Shown here: piece after piece, positions 8,497 to 15,135 of the stretch | Layout of the letters: each line of letters begins with the position of its first letter | Numbering within the stretch: the first letter of the stretch is position 1 | From: Lachnospiraceae bacterium UBA5899 | Lineage (GTDB): Bacteria > Bacillota > Clostridia > Lachnospirales > Lachnospiraceae | DNA: 22,007 nucleotides | Direction: 5' to 3' | Assembly: GCA_002432425.1 (NCBI GenBank) | Contig: DJEL01000011.1 | Span: 4,189-26,195 of the forward strand | The notes under the pieces: generated by a model | Seen by the model: the letters and a program-made list of their open reading frames with translations, nothing else | What the model was told of the DNA's origin: nothing | Database searches by the model: none | Position numbers and translations under genes: made by a program

Positions 8497-9534
8497 ATGA
8501 GATTAAGCAAGTTGGAAGAACAGGAGTACAAGAGATATACGGATACTTTTGATTTTTCGGAATATTTACAGGATAAGACTTTTTTGATAACCGGAAGCAA
8601 CGGGATGACCGGGCAGGCTATAGTAAAATGGATTTTGTATATGAATAGCCGGTATCGCACAAATGCAAAAATATTTGCGTCAACCCGAAAGCCGGATAAT
8701 ATGCCTGCCTATATGGACGGATCCGAAAACGTGGTAATGTGTGAGTTCGGCAGGGAAGAAGAGGCAATAGGGGGAGAAAAGATTGATTATATTATACAGG
8801 CAGCTTCTCCTACAGAACGGGATTTTTTTATAAAATATCCGGTTGAAACCTATAAGGTTATTGTGGACGGAACCTCGCATATGCTGGATTTATGCAGAAA
8901 GAAAAAAGCCTCCTTGGTGCTATTGTCGTCAGTGGAGGTCTATGGTGCGTGCAGCAGCAGTGAGCCGATAGATGAACAAAGGATAGGAGCCATTGATTGT
9001 TTAAATATACGGAATGGCTATCCGTTGGGAAAAATAGGAGCAGAATTTTTGACGTATTCTTATTATAAAGAGTATGGCTGTAATGTAAAAACGGTCAGGA
9101 TTTCAGCTATTCAGGGACTTTATCAGCAGTATAATGAACAAAGAATTTTCAATGAAATAACAAGATGCGTAATAGAAAACAAAAATCTGATAATGAAATC
9201 TGATGGAAAAAGCAAGAAAAGTATTGTTTATACATTAGATGCAGTTTCCGGAATTCTGAAAGTATTGTTTGAGGGGGAAGAAGGAGAAGTTTATAATATA
9301 ACAAATCCCCAGACTTTTTTGTCGGTAAAGGAATTTGCAGAAAAAATATTTGCAAAATTTAATGATAATGTGCATATAGAATTTGATATAAGTCCAGAAG
9401 CAGAAACCGGATATTTGCCCCATCTGGAAATTTTGCAGAGTACGGAAAAGATAGCAAGGTTAGGCTGGAAACCTATTACGGATTTATATAAAATTTATGA
9501 AACAGATTTGATGAGGTGGAATTTTTTGACATAA
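8497..9534 (+). CDS. Extended SDR, NAD-dependent epimerase/dehydratase/reductase
   Basis: A 345-residue Rossmann-fold oxidoreductase. The dinucleotide-binding GxxGxxG motif is GSNGMTG (33-39), an active-site serine sits in LLSSVEVYG (about 142-150), and the catalytic pair is Tyr175-xxx-Lys179 (YPLGK). These are the marks of the extended SDR group that includes sugar epimerases, dehydratases and reductases. An extra N-terminal helix of about 25 residues precedes the fold. The start is fused to the upstream stop (TAGATG), with GGTGAG (8484-8489) as binding site. Its place between a cytidylyltransferase and a DXS-like enzyme suggests that it reduces or epimerises the intermediate passing between them, or acts on the CDP-product. 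The substrate is unknown. Confidence 0.85.
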   Translation: MRLSKLEEQEYKRYTDTFDFSEYLQDKTFLITGSNGMTGQAIVKWILYMNSRYRTNAKIFASTRKPDNMPAYMDGSENVVMCEFGREEEAIGGEKIDYIIQAASPTERDFFIKYPVETYKVIVDGTSHMLDLCRKKKASLVLLSSVEVYGACSSSEPIDEQRIGAIDCLNIRNGYPLGKIGAEFLTYSYYKEYGCNVKTVRISAIQGLYQQYNEQRIFNEITRCVIENKNLIMKSDGKSKKSIVYTLDAVSGILKVLFEGEEGEVYNITNPQTFLSVKEFAEKIFAKFNDNVHIEFDISPEAETGYLPHLEILQSTEKIARLGWKPITDLYKIYETDLMRWNFLT

Positions 9535-9558
9535 AACAGTATGGGAAAGGACCTTGAA

Positions 9559-11307
9559 ATGTACATTGAAAAGATAAACAGTCCGAAAGATATAAAGAAA
9601 TTTCAGATAAAAGAACTGACGGAATTGGCGGGAGAAGTAAGAAAAGCCATAATCAATAAGGTGAGTGACTGCGGCGGGCATCTTGCTTCTAATTTAGGAA
9701 TGGTAGAACTGACTATTGCACTTCATTATGTTTTCGATTCACCTACAGATAAATTTGTATTTGATGTTTCACATCAGACATACTGTCATAAGATTCTGAC
9801 AGGAAGAAAGGATGCATTTATTGAAAAGGAAAGCTATCAGAATGTGACAGGATTCAGTAATCCGCTGGAAAGTGAGCATGATTTATTTGCTGTAGGACAT
9901 ACTTCTACATCAATCAGTCTGGCATGTGGTCTGGCAAAGGCACGGGATTTAAGGAGGGGAACTGAAAATGTGATAGCCATAATAGGGGATGCATCTCTGG
10001 ATGGTGGAGAAGCGTTTGAAGCACTGAATTGTGCATCTGAGATTACCGGCAATTTAATTGTGATTATTAATGATAACGAAATGTCCATACCGGAAAATCA
10101 TGGAGCATTGGGAAAACATTTAAAGGATTTAAGATTATCCGCAGGAACACTTCCAAACAATTTTTTTAAGGCATTAGGTTTTCAATATCAATTAGTGGAG
10201 AAGGGGAATGACATAGAAGCGGTGATTAAAGCATTGAATCACGTAAAGGACACAAAAGTGCCGGTAGTGGTTCACGTCTGTACCCAAAAAGGAAAGGGCT
10301 TTAAGCCCGCAGAAGAGGATAAAGAAAACTGGCATTGGGCACGCCCATTTGACAAGAAAACAGGGAAAAGGAAAAATTCGGATGTAGCGGAAAATTATGG
10401 AAATATTGTTGCGGAGCATTTGCTTGGCAAGATGAAGGAAGATTCTGAAATTGCAGTTATAGCGGCATCCACGCCGATATGTATCGGTTTTAACAAAGAA
10501 AGAAGAGAACTTGCAGGAAAACAATACATTGATGTAGGAATAGCGGAACAGAATGCGGTTACAATGGCTGCAGCAATGGCAAAAGGCGGCTGTAAACCGG
10601 TATTTGCCACGAATGCTACTTTTATTCAAAGAGCTTATGATCAAATTCAGCAGGAAATGTGTATTAACAGTCTGCCGGCTACCATTATTGTCACACATGC
10701 ATCTGTTTTCGGACATTATAATGACACACATATAGGCATTCTGGATATTCCTTTGCTGGCTAATATACCGAATTTGACATATTTAGCACCTGTTAATAAG
10801 GAAGAGTATATAGCGATGCTGGATTGGAGTCTGGAACAACGGAAAAGACCTATAGCAATCAGGGTACCATGGACGGGTGTCCAATACAGCAATTATGATG
10901 TAGCGAAGGAATACGATACCGTTTCATATAAAATAGTCAGGGAAGGACAAGGCGTATGCATTATGGCACTGGGGGGCTTTTTTGACTTGGGTGTCCGTAC
11001 AGCCAAGCTGCTCAAAAAAACTATGAACATAGGGGCAACGGTTATAAATCCGAGATTTATTACGGGATTGGATAAAAAAACACTGGAATGGATAGCCGAT
11101 AAGCATGAGATAGTGATAACGATAGAAGATGGAATATTGAGCGGCGGATTTGGCTCCAGAATTGCCCAATACTATTCGGATAAAGATATTAAAGTATACA
11201 ATTTTGGATTTTCTATGGATATACCTAAGGTATATAATCCGCTTGCGCTTATGGAACAGAATTCTTTGTCGGAATCTAAAATAATTGAAAAAATATTTCA
11301 TAACTGA
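9559..11307 (+). CDS. DXS-like thiamine-diphosphate enzyme (transketolase family)
   Basis: A 582-residue ThDP enzyme with the domain order of 1-deoxy-D-xylulose-5-phosphate synthase: SNLGMVELTIALHYV, FDVSHQTYCHKILTGR, VGHTSTSIS, a GDx...N metal-ThDP motif (Gly143-Asp144, Asn173), VGIAEQ with catalytic Glu330, and FIQRAYDQ. His41 (GGHLAS) matches a DXS active-site histidine. However, the DXS signature DRAG is replaced: His380 stands where E. coli Arg420 binds substrate phosphate and Tyr387 where Asp427 stands, while the second arginine is kept (AIRVPW). So it is DXS-related but probably uses other substrates. ATG 9559 has AAAGGA 7 bases upstream; ATG 9541 has none. Last gene of the operon; no clear terminator follows. 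Confidence 0.82.
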   Translation: MYIEKINSPKDIKKFQIKELTELAGEVRKAIINKVSDCGGHLASNLGMVELTIALHYVFDSPTDKFVFDVSHQTYCHKILTGRKDAFIEKESYQNVTGFSNPLESEHDLFAVGHTSTSISLACGLAKARDLRRGTENVIAIIGDASLDGGEAFEALNCASEITGNLIVIINDNEMSIPENHGALGKHLKDLRLSAGTLPNNFFKALGFQYQLVEKGNDIEAVIKALNHVKDTKVPVVVHVCTQKGKGFKPAEEDKENWHWARPFDKKTGKRKNSDVAENYGNIVAEHLLGKMKEDSEIAVIAASTPICIGFNKERRELAGKQYIDVGIAEQNAVTMAAAMAKGGCKPVFATNATFIQRAYDQIQQEMCINSLPATIIVTHASVFGHYNDTHIGILDIPLLANIPNLTYLAPVNKEEYIAMLDWSLEQRKRPIAIRVPWTGVQYSNYDVAKEYDTVSYKIVREGQGVCIMALGGFFDLGVRTAKLLKKTMNIGATVINPRFITGLDKKTLEWIADKHEIVITIEDGILSGGFGSRIAQYYSDKDIKVYNFGFSMDIPKVYNPLALMEQNSLSESKIIEKIFHN

Positions 11308-11379
11308 TAATCAGTAAATAAATGCATTATTCAAAACAAACTATAACTAAAACAAATATCACATATAATAAATATTGAT

Positions 11380-11408
11380 TTTACTTATGTATCGACATCG
11401 GCTATAAT
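11380..11408 (+). promoter_or_regulatory. purA promoter
   Basis: TTTACT (11380-11385), a 17-base spacer and a perfect TATAAT (11403-11408). The start would fall near 11415, leaving a leader of about 68 bases. It separates purA transcription from the AT-rich glycan operon. Confidence 0.75.
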
Positions 11409-11418
11409 AATAGAGTAA

Positions 11419-11467
11419 GTGCGAAAGGCACAAATTTCTGCGCAAAGCAGATATCGAGAGAGTCGAT
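11419..11467 (+). promoter_or_regulatory. Three tandem small hairpins in the purA leader
   Basis: GTGC/GCAC (11419-11422 with 11428-11431), TCTGC/GCAGA (11437-11441 with 11447-11451) and ATCGA/TCGAT (11453-11457 with 11463-11467) each enclose a five-base loop. The last ends 3 bases before the ribosome binding site AGGGAGG (11471-11477). They do not resemble the purine riboswitch core, and each stem alone is weak. Function unknown. Confidence 0.4.
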
Positions 11468-11482
11468 GAAAGGGAGGACACT

Positions 11483-12775
11483 ATGGTTAAAGCAGTAGTA
11501 GGCGCAAACTGGGGAGACGAAGGAAAAGGTAAGATTACCGACATGATGGCGGAAAAAGCAGACATTATCATCCGCTTTCAGGGTGGTGCCAATGCAGGAC
11601 ACACCATTGTAAACAACTATGGAAAATTTGCATTGCACACACTGCCGTCCGGTATTTTCTATCAGCATACAGTAAGCATTATCGGCAACGGTGTGGCATT
11701 AAACATTCCGGTACTGATGAAGGAGTTGAAGTCCATTACGGACAGAAACGTACCGGCACCCAAGCTTCTGATTTCCGACAGAGCACAGATTGTAATGCCG
11801 TATCATATTTTATTTGACCAGTATGAAGAGGAAAGACTGGGCAAGAATTCATTCGGTTCCACCAAGTCCGGCATTGCACCGTTCTATTCCGATAAATATG
11901 CCAAGATTGGCTTCCAGGTAAATGAACTTTTCGATGATGAGTTATTGAAGGAAAAGGTTTACCGTGTACTGGAAACAAAGAATATTCTCTTAGAGTATTT
12001 ATATCACAAGGATCCCATCAATCCCGAAGAACTGCTTGCAACCTTACGGGAATACAGAGACATGGTTGCTCCTTATGTATGCGATGTATCCGCATATCTG
12101 GACAAGGCAATCAAGGAAGGAAAGACCATCCTGTTAGAGGGACAGTTAGGAACCTTAAAGGACCCGGACCACGGTATTTATCCCATGGTTACTTCTTCCT
12201 CTACTCTGGCAGCTTACGGTGCCATCGGTGCCGGAATTCCTCCTTATGAAATTAAGGAAATCGTTACCGTATGCAAGGCATATTCTTCCGCAGTAGGCGC
12301 CGGTGCTTTCGTATCCGAAATCTTCGGTGACGAAGCGGATGAACTGAGAAGACGCGGCGGCGACGGCGGTGAGTACGGTGCCACAACCGGACGTCCCAGA
12401 CGTATGGGATGGTTTGACTGCGTGGCTTCCAAGTACGGATGCCGTCTGCAGGGTACCACGGATGTAGCCTTTACCGTTCTGGATGTACTGGGATACCTGG
12501 ATGAAATTCCCATATGTGTCGGTTACGACATTGACGGCGAAGTGACAACGGACTTCCCGGTTACTCACAAACTGGAAAAGGCAAAGCCGGTATTAAAGAC
12601 TCTTCCCGGCTGGAAATGCGACATCAGAGGCATCAGGAACTACGATGAGCTGCCGGAGAACTGCAAGAACTATATTGAATTTATCGAAGGACAGATTGGA
12701 TATCCCATCACCATGGTCAGCAACGGACCGGGCAGAGACGATATCATCTACCGTGAAAGTCCCTTAAAGAAATAA
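11483..12775 (+). CDS. purA: Adenylosuccinate synthetase
   Basis: A 430-residue enzyme for the first step from IMP to AMP (IMP + aspartate + GTP) in the cytoplasm. The GTP-binding loop is GDEGKGK, followed by FQGGANAGHTI, the IMP/aspartate-site segments DPDHGIYPMVTSS and GATTGRPRRMGWFD, and the C-terminal NGPGRDD guanine-binding region. Length is normal for the family. It belongs to a divergent branch: GTTGRGIGP of E. coli reads GSTKSGIAP here and EGAQG reads EGQLG, so Gln224 and Arg143 of the E. coli enzyme are replaced by Leu and Lys. I believe this form is common in Lachnospiraceae and functional. AGGGAGG lies 5 bases before ATG. Own promoter and leader precede it. Confidence 0.93.
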   Translation: MVKAVVGANWGDEGKGKITDMMAEKADIIIRFQGGANAGHTIVNNYGKFALHTLPSGIFYQHTVSIIGNGVALNIPVLMKELKSITDRNVPAPKLLISDRAQIVMPYHILFDQYEEERLGKNSFGSTKSGIAPFYSDKYAKIGFQVNELFDDELLKEKVYRVLETKNILLEYLYHKDPINPEELLATLREYRDMVAPYVCDVSAYLDKAIKEGKTILLEGQLGTLKDPDHGIYPMVTSSSTLAAYGAIGAGIPPYEIKEIVTVCKAYSSAVGAGAFVSEIFGDEADELRRRGGDGGEYGATTGRPRRMGWFDCVASKYGCRLQGTTDVAFTVLDVLGYLDEIPICVGYDIDGEVTTDFPVTHKLEKAKPVLKTLPGWKCDIRGIRNYDELPENCKNYIEFIEGQIGYPITMVSNGPGRDDIIYRESPLKK

Positions 12776-12812
12776 GAAAACAGGTTTTTTGACGCAGAAA
12801 GGAAGGAATGAA

Positions 12813-13130
12813 GTGAGCAGAAAAGGTAAACAGATTGCGGCATGGGTAGCAATCGTGCTTCTGGTAATGTTATATGTAGTGACGCTGATTGTGGCAATCT
12901 TAGATACCTCTTCCGCAGGCAACTGGGTTATGGGTTGTCTCTTGGCAACCGCCATCATTCCTCTGCTTACCTGGATGTATATCTGGATGTACGGAAAAAT
13001 AACCGGAAAAGAAACCATGGCGGATGTGCATCTTTTGGAAGGCATGAAAGAAGATGCCGAAGGAGCGAAGGATGCTTACGGAAAGACTTCGGGACAAAGC
13101 GAAGCAAAAAAATCTGCGGATAAGAGATAG
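12813..13130 (+). CDS. Small two-helix membrane protein, unknown function
   Basis: A 105-residue protein that I cannot assign to a named family. After a short basic start (MSRKGKQ) come two hydrophobic helices, about residues 8-29 and 37-58, linked by a short loop (LDTSSAGNW). The remaining 45 residues are hydrophilic and charged (KEDAEGAKDAYGKTS...), so both tails are probably cytoplasmic. GTG 12813 is chosen because GGAAGGA (12801-12807) lies 5 bases upstream; a TTG at 12789 is in frame but lacks a binding site. It is 37 bases behind purA, without a promoter between, so it is likely co-transcribed. A terminator follows. Confidence 0.7.
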   Translation: MSRKGKQIAAWVAIVLLVMLYVVTLIVAILDTSSAGNWVMGCLLATAIIPLLTWMYIWMYGKITGKETMADVHLLEGMKEDAEGAKDAYGKTSGQSEAKKSADKR

Positions 13131-13189
13131 TGAAAAATAAAGTCCGTATAAGAGCAAAGAGTATCAAAACAAAAGAGTTATAGGATAAA

Positions 13190-13238
13190 AGAAAGAAGCA
13201 CTGCCCGGGATTACTCCATGCGGGTCAGTGCTTCTTTT
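13190..13238 (+). terminator. Terminator after purA operon, shared with HAD gene
   Basis: A 13-15 bp stem with a one-base bulge (13193-13207 with 13221-13236) closes a 13-base loop and runs into TTTT. A purine run on the left makes it usable on the minus strand too. The stop codon of the convergent HAD gene (13211) lies in the loop. Confidence 0.85.
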
Positions 13239-13807
13239 GCCTGTGTCAGGTTTTCAAAAACGATGCCGTGGATGCCTACCGCATTGGCGCCTTTCACATT
13301 TACTTTTCTATCATCGAAAAAGACACATTCGTCTGCTTTCAACTGGTATTTGGATAAAAGGGCTTTGTAAATTTCCGGCGCGGGCTTTAACATATGCACG
13401 CGGCAGGAAAAAATACCGCCGTCCATATAGTTGATAAAGCTTAACGCTTCGGGATTTTCCCGAATCAGTTTTTCAAAATAGTTGGACAGAAAATAGACAT
13501 GGTATCCCTTCTCTTTTAATTCCCGGACCCAGGGAACGGCATAGTTGTGCTGCACCACGAGGTCGTGGCAGTTTACAAGGACACGGCGGATATCACTTTC
13601 AATTTCTGGGTCCGTCTTCACCATCAAATCAATGATTTCTTCGTCACTTAAATCGCCACGGTCAAAATGGGACCAGACTTCGTTAAAGACGGTGGCTTTG
13701 GCAAGGCGGTCAATCATGGCTTCGTCGTAGCCGAGGGAAGCAAAGTATTCCCGGTAGGAGAAGTAAACAAGCACATCACCGATATCAAAAATTACATTTT
13801 TAATCAT
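13211..13807 (-). CDS. HAD family phosphatase, YihX-like
   Basis: A 198-residue haloacid-dehalogenase hydrolase, cytoplasmic. The nucleophile is Asp8 in FDIGDVLV, matching the FDxGxV form of motif I seen in YihX-type sugar phosphatases rather than the usual DxD. Motif II is the serine in YFLSNY, the motif III lysine is in KPAPEIY, and motif IV is FFDDRKVN. A helical cap lies between residues 15 and 85. ATG 13807 is used because AGGAAG (13823-13818) precedes it; a longer version starting at 13837 adds ten residues before the fold without support. It lies 43 bases downstream of the LysR gene on the same strand, so they probably share a transcript. YihX acts on alpha-glucose 1-phosphate; the substrate here is unproven. 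Confidence 0.85.
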   Translation of the reverse strand: MIKNVIFDIGDVLVYFSYREYFASLGYDEAMIDRLAKATVFNEVWSHFDRGDLSDEEIIDLMVKTDPEIESDIRRVLVNCHDLVVQHNYAVPWVRELKEKGYHVYFLSNYFEKLIRENPEALSFINYMDGGIFSCRVHMLKPAPEIYKALLSKYQLKADECVFFDDRKVNVKGANAVGIHGIVFENLTQAKEALTRME

Positions 13808-13850
13808 AAAAATCTTTCTTCCTTTCCTGAACGGCAAACAGATTCACAAA

Positions 13851-14762
13851 TCATTTCGTTTGCGGACGTTCTCTTAAATCCTGATAAATAAGGTGCAGCA
13901 GATTTTCGGCAGCGGGGGACATACGACCGCCCGCCGGTGTAACCAGCAGAAAATTCCGCTTCGGTATCATCTGGTTGAAACGCAGGGAAAACAGCTTGCC
14001 GGACTGCAGATAGGGCAGGGCAAAATCTTTCACCACACAGCCGATGCCCAAGGAGCGCAGGGCAAACTGGATAATCATATCACTGGTGGCAAGTTCAAAT
14101 TCCGGCTTGATGGTAACATTATTTTTTGACAGAAATTCTTCCATATAATGTTTGGAACTGGTATTACCTTCCAGACAGATAAGGGGCAGCGTTTCCAGGA
14201 CGGACAAGTCCAGTGTCCGGTTTTTATAGGAAATAAAGCGCCTGCCGCATACGAAGATATCTTCGATTTCCCGCACGGGGAGGGCACATACGGAAGGGTC
14301 CTCCGGCAGAGGGGAGCTGACAACACCGAAATCAATCTGTTCTTTTTTTAAGTTTTCTATGGTTTCCGGCGTGGGGGCATTGGAAACAATCACCTTGATG
14401 CCGGGATATTTTTCGTGAAACTGCTCTAAATAAGGAAGAAGGAAAAACTGCAGGGTCATGTCGCTGGCACCGATGTGGATTTCGCCGAGCTCTAAATTCT
14501 GCATCTGCTTCAGACGTTCCTCCCCGAGCAGAAACTGTTCGTAGCCTTTTGCCACGTAGGAGTAGAGCAGTTCGCCTTCCGCCGTCAGCTTTACGCCCTT
14601 GGACACGCGCTTGAAAAGCCTGGCTTTTGTCTGCTGCTCCAGTTGTTTTAAGGCCTGGCTGACCGCCGGCTGGGATATGGACAGTAAGGAGGCTGCCTGG
14701 GTAAGAGACCCGGTTTTAGCCACATAATAAAATGTTTTATAATATTCCAGATTGGAAACCAT
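13851..14762 (-). CDS. LysR-type transcriptional regulator
   Basis: A 303-residue DNA-binding regulator. The N-terminal winged helix-turn-helix covers residues 4-62 with the usual signature (YYVAKTGSLTQAASLLSISQ, then PAVSQALKQLE and LFKR). From about residue 90 the effector-binding domain begins (GEIHIGASDMTLQFFLLPYL), with the second lobe at about 160-265. GGAGGTG (14773-14767) stands 4 bases before the ATG. It is divergent from the SsuA-like/ABC genes across a 373-base spacer that holds a promoter framed by an inverted repeat, so regulation of that transporter is likely. LysR proteins often control sulfur or nitrogen genes; the effector cannot be read. It is followed by the HAD gene. Confidence 0.93.
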   Translation of the reverse strand: MVSNLEYYKTFYYVAKTGSLTQAASLLSISQPAVSQALKQLEQQTKARLFKRVSKGVKLTAEGELLYSYVAKGYEQFLLGEERLKQMQNLELGEIHIGASDMTLQFFLLPYLEQFHEKYPGIKVIVSNAPTPETIENLKKEQIDFGVVSSPLPEDPSVCALPVREIEDIFVCGRRFISYKNRTLDLSVLETLPLICLEGNTSSKHYMEEFLSKNNVTIKPEFELATSDMIIQFALRSLGIGCVVKDFALPYLQSGKLFSLRFNQMIPKRNFLLVTPAGGRMSPAAENLLHLIYQDLRERPQTK

Positions 14763-14789
14763 ACCGCACCTCCGTTTCCTTCAATTCTT

Positions 14790-14805
14790 TCTACAGAGTA
14801 TCACA
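14790..14805 (-). promoter_or_regulatory. Possible extended -10 promoter of the LysR gene
   Basis: Minus-strand TGTGATACT (14805-14797) resembles an extended -10 element with a poor -35 region. It would give a leader of about 28 bases before the LysR start. Weak support. Confidence 0.35.
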
Positions 14806-14868
14806 AAGTAGAAAATTCCACAACCGGAAAGAAGAAAGCGGACCAAGGAACGGGCATGACCGGAAACG

Positions 14869-14974
14869 AAAAAGCCCCGGGCCTACACGGTAAGCCCGGG
14901 ACCCTTCAAGGGGAGGATAAGTATTAAATTTATCGTTGGTAGCAGCATCAAGGGAGGGGGGGCCGTTGATGACT
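14869..14974 (-). ncRNA. Candidate small RNA with C-rich anti-SD segments
   Basis: On the minus strand a -10-like TATACT (14986-14981, weak -35 TGTATA at 15009-15004) is followed by about 106 bases ending in an intrinsic terminator: CCCGGGC/GCCCGGG (14900-14894 with 14882-14876) then a run of five T (14873-14869). Near the 5' end CATCAA/TTGATG (14971-14966 with 14951-14946) closes a 14-base loop made mostly of C. A second C-rich stretch, TCCTCCCC (14917-14910), lies before the terminator. No open reading frame with a start site is present. An exposed C-rich loop plus anti-Shine-Dalgarno stretch is the build of trans-acting RNAs such as RsaE/RoxS, to which I see no direct sequence match. It could instead be an attenuated LysR leader. 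Confidence 0.5.
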
Positions 14975-15055
14975 AATGATAGTATATCCGCCGAAAATGT
15001 CTTTATACATTTTTTTTATCTTTTCTTTTTTCTGATTTTATTGTAAGATGAATTG

Positions 15056-15094
15056 AAATTACCGATTTACAAAACAGAAAAGGTAATTTACAAT
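15056..15094 (+). promoter_or_regulatory. Promoter framed by inverted repeat, SsuA-like operon
   Basis: TTTACA (15066-15071), a 17-base spacer and TACAAT (15089-15094) form a near-consensus promoter with a start near 15101. A perfect 8-bp inverted repeat, AAATTACC (15056-15063) and GGTAATTT (15082-15089), surrounds the -35 box. A direct repeat ATTTACAA (15065-15072, 15086-15093) is spaced 21 bases, two helical turns. A regulator-binding site is likely. Confidence 0.6.
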
Positions 15095-15135
15095 GGTTAG
15101 CGTAGACTAATTATAGAGACAAGGAGAAAACCATT

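Noticed and set aside
10192..10731. Long open frame antisense to the DXS-like gene
   Set aside because: It is a shadow of the real gene: no ribosome binding site, cysteine- and histidine-rich low-complexity product, no recognisable family.
7780..11307. Reading the IspD-like and DXS-like genes as the housekeeping isoprenoid enzymes ispD and dxs
   Set aside because: They sit inside a surface-glycan operon, IspC is absent, and the DXS-like enzyme lacks the DRAG motif. Not fully excluded without the rest of the genome.
11308..11379. Terminator at the end of the glycan operon (ACTGAT-A-ATCAGT)
   Set aside because: The repeat has a one-base spacer, low GC and no T run; it cannot form a usable terminator hairpin.
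14763..15135. Riboswitch (for example TPP) upstream of the SsuA-like gene
   Set aside because: The predicted plus-strand leader is only about 35 bases, too short, and no conserved TPP core is visible.
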